A stretch of DNA of 64,000 bases from Hymenolepis diminuta (lineage: Eukaryota; Platyhelminthes; Cestoda; Cyclophyllidea; Hymenolepididae). Under the pieces are notes generated by a model. That model worked only from the letters and a program-made list of their open reading frames with translations, made no database searches and was not told where the DNA came from. Positions 62,801-64,000 of the stretch are shown piece after piece. Within the stretch, counting starts at the first letter, position 1, and each line of letters starts with the position of its first letter. A program made the position numbers and the translations under genes. The stretch lies in assembly GCA_900708905.1 (NCBI GenBank), contig CAADRB010000004.1, positions 429,883 to 493,882 of the forward strand, written 5' to 3'.

Positions 62801-64000
62801 GATCCATACAAATGCAATTTACCCCATTATAACAATTATTTTTTTATAAATAATCTTATGCTGGATTATAGTCAGTATTATGCGTGGAACAGCTAGAAAA
62901 AATATTTATTGGGGTCAGGATATCAAGAGTCATAATTTGATCTTAAAACCATTGAGGTGTCCATATTTTCGTATAAAGTGTAATTGAAGAATACTTTCTT
63001 GATGTTCAAATTTTGTGATAGGTGTGATTGCATTTAAAGCTTGTTGACCTGTTGATTCAGTTCCGTATTTGACAGTGTCAAATCGGCTTATAGGTATTCC
63101 ATTACAGCCAAGGCAGGAGGTTGAGGCTCATTAATTATTCGTTAACTTAAAGTTTGCTTTCATTAAAATAATTTGAAGTTGAAAATGTTGCTTATTTATT
63201 GTAATTTTAGGAAAATTCGATGAGTGGAAGTTAGATGGTCCTCACTGTTCACTACCCGACTTAAATCAAAAAGCATGCATTAGGATTTTCTCTTTGTTTC
63301 TCATATTCATTTTAGCCATCAATCAGTTGTTTTCGGGAATAAGTAAATAGAATGCTATCACTTTATTGCTAATTTCTAACTTTCCGTTGATTTATTTTGT
63401 CAATATCTAAATTCCATTTAATTTATCTTAATATTAACTTTCAGATCGTTCTTCTCTTAAATTTACAAAAAGGCGACTTTTAACGTGACTCTTAAAACAA
63501 CTTCAGAAGTGCTCAAATTAGACCAGTTTTCATTGGTCTCATAAATAATTAAATCTTTGTTAATTGGCAATTTTTCAAAAAACCTTCTCAGATTGAGAAG
63601 GAGGTGAGTCGGTCGTCTTTCTAGGCCAATTGAATCATATTCATAAAAATGCAGACTGCTACTCACAAATAATAAAGTGGTCCATAAATTGTTACGGTCG
63701 TTTCGCAAACGAAAATGAAATAGCTGTCAGAAAAACAGAAGAGTATTTTTGGGACAAGCAGAAAGAATGTCATAATTATTAGGTACAAAAAAGGCAAAAA
63801 ATACTATTTTAATAAAGAATAAACGATAAAAGCATGGAAATATTGTCCAATATAGGGTGCAGAACGATGAAAAGTAGAGTAGAAGCAGATAATATACAAG
63901 CTTTTCTGATCCCCTCTATGAACTATGTATACTAGAATACTATATTTCTCCTCTTTAGTTCCCGACAGTTTCGACGCGTTCTTTTATCTCCGGCATAAAG

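Larger units (their letters stand above)
46230..64000. other. gene-poor stretch, no gene recognised
   Basis: About 17.8 kb of AT-rich DNA with simple repeats, one interspersed repeat (47.47 kb) and no ORF with recognisable domains. ORFs at 47968-48297, 48531-48791, 58075-58311 and 59124-59330 were read and show nothing family-like. It may be intergenic or part of a large intron. Confidence 0.55.

Noticed and set aside
1..64000. tRNA, rRNA, spliced-leader RNA or CRISPR loci
   Set aside because: No complete cloverleaf, rRNA core, snRNA-like gene or regularly spaced repeats were seen; tRNA-like pieces are explained by the SINE-like family.

Overview
The window is AT-rich animal DNA with one multi-exon protein gene, long introns and flanks, and decayed transposable elements. 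The coding style, the divergent but complete Robo receptor, the AT-rich sequence and the large introns suggest a flatworm, most likely a tapeworm (a hymenolepidid-like cestode). That assignment is inference from gene content and composition, not from a database match.

Layout. Positions 1-4475 are 5' flank with no supported gene. From 4476 to 30586 on the + strand lies a Roundabout (Robo) axon-guidance receptor gene. I could join it exactly from four exons: 4476-7205, 10398-11127, 19091-19696 and 30345-30586. The exons total 4308 nt and encode a 1435-residue protein: signal peptide, five Ig domains, three FN3 domains, one transmembrane helix, and a cytoplasmic tail with recognisable CC1-like and CC2-like motifs. 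All three junctions keep the frame (phases 0, 1, 1). Intron 1 appears to use a GC donor (AGG|GCAAGT) rather than GT. The 3' UTR carries two AATAAA signals, near 30942 and 31000.

Introns 2 and 3 (8 and 10.6 kb) hold a family of old tRNA-like SINE repeats, mostly antisense to the gene. An assembly gap of 135 N lies at 13839-13973.

Positions 31.0-64.0 kb are gene-poor. I support a 62-codon single-pass membrane protein ORF at 36121-36309 (possibly ATP synthase subunit f-like) and a decayed mariner transposon at 44969-46227 with matching terminal inverted repeats and a TA target duplication. A repeat at 47.47 kb is related to one in Robo intron 2 at 15.67 kb. The rest is AT-rich sequence with simple repeats and no convincing gene. 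It could be intergenic DNA or an intron of a gene whose exons lie outside the window.

How the parts relate. Robo is the receptor for Slit ligands and relays repulsion through Abl and Ena docking motifs in its tail. Here both recognisable docking motifs sit in one exon (exon 3) flanked by introns of the same phase, so that signalling module could be spliced out without breaking the frame.
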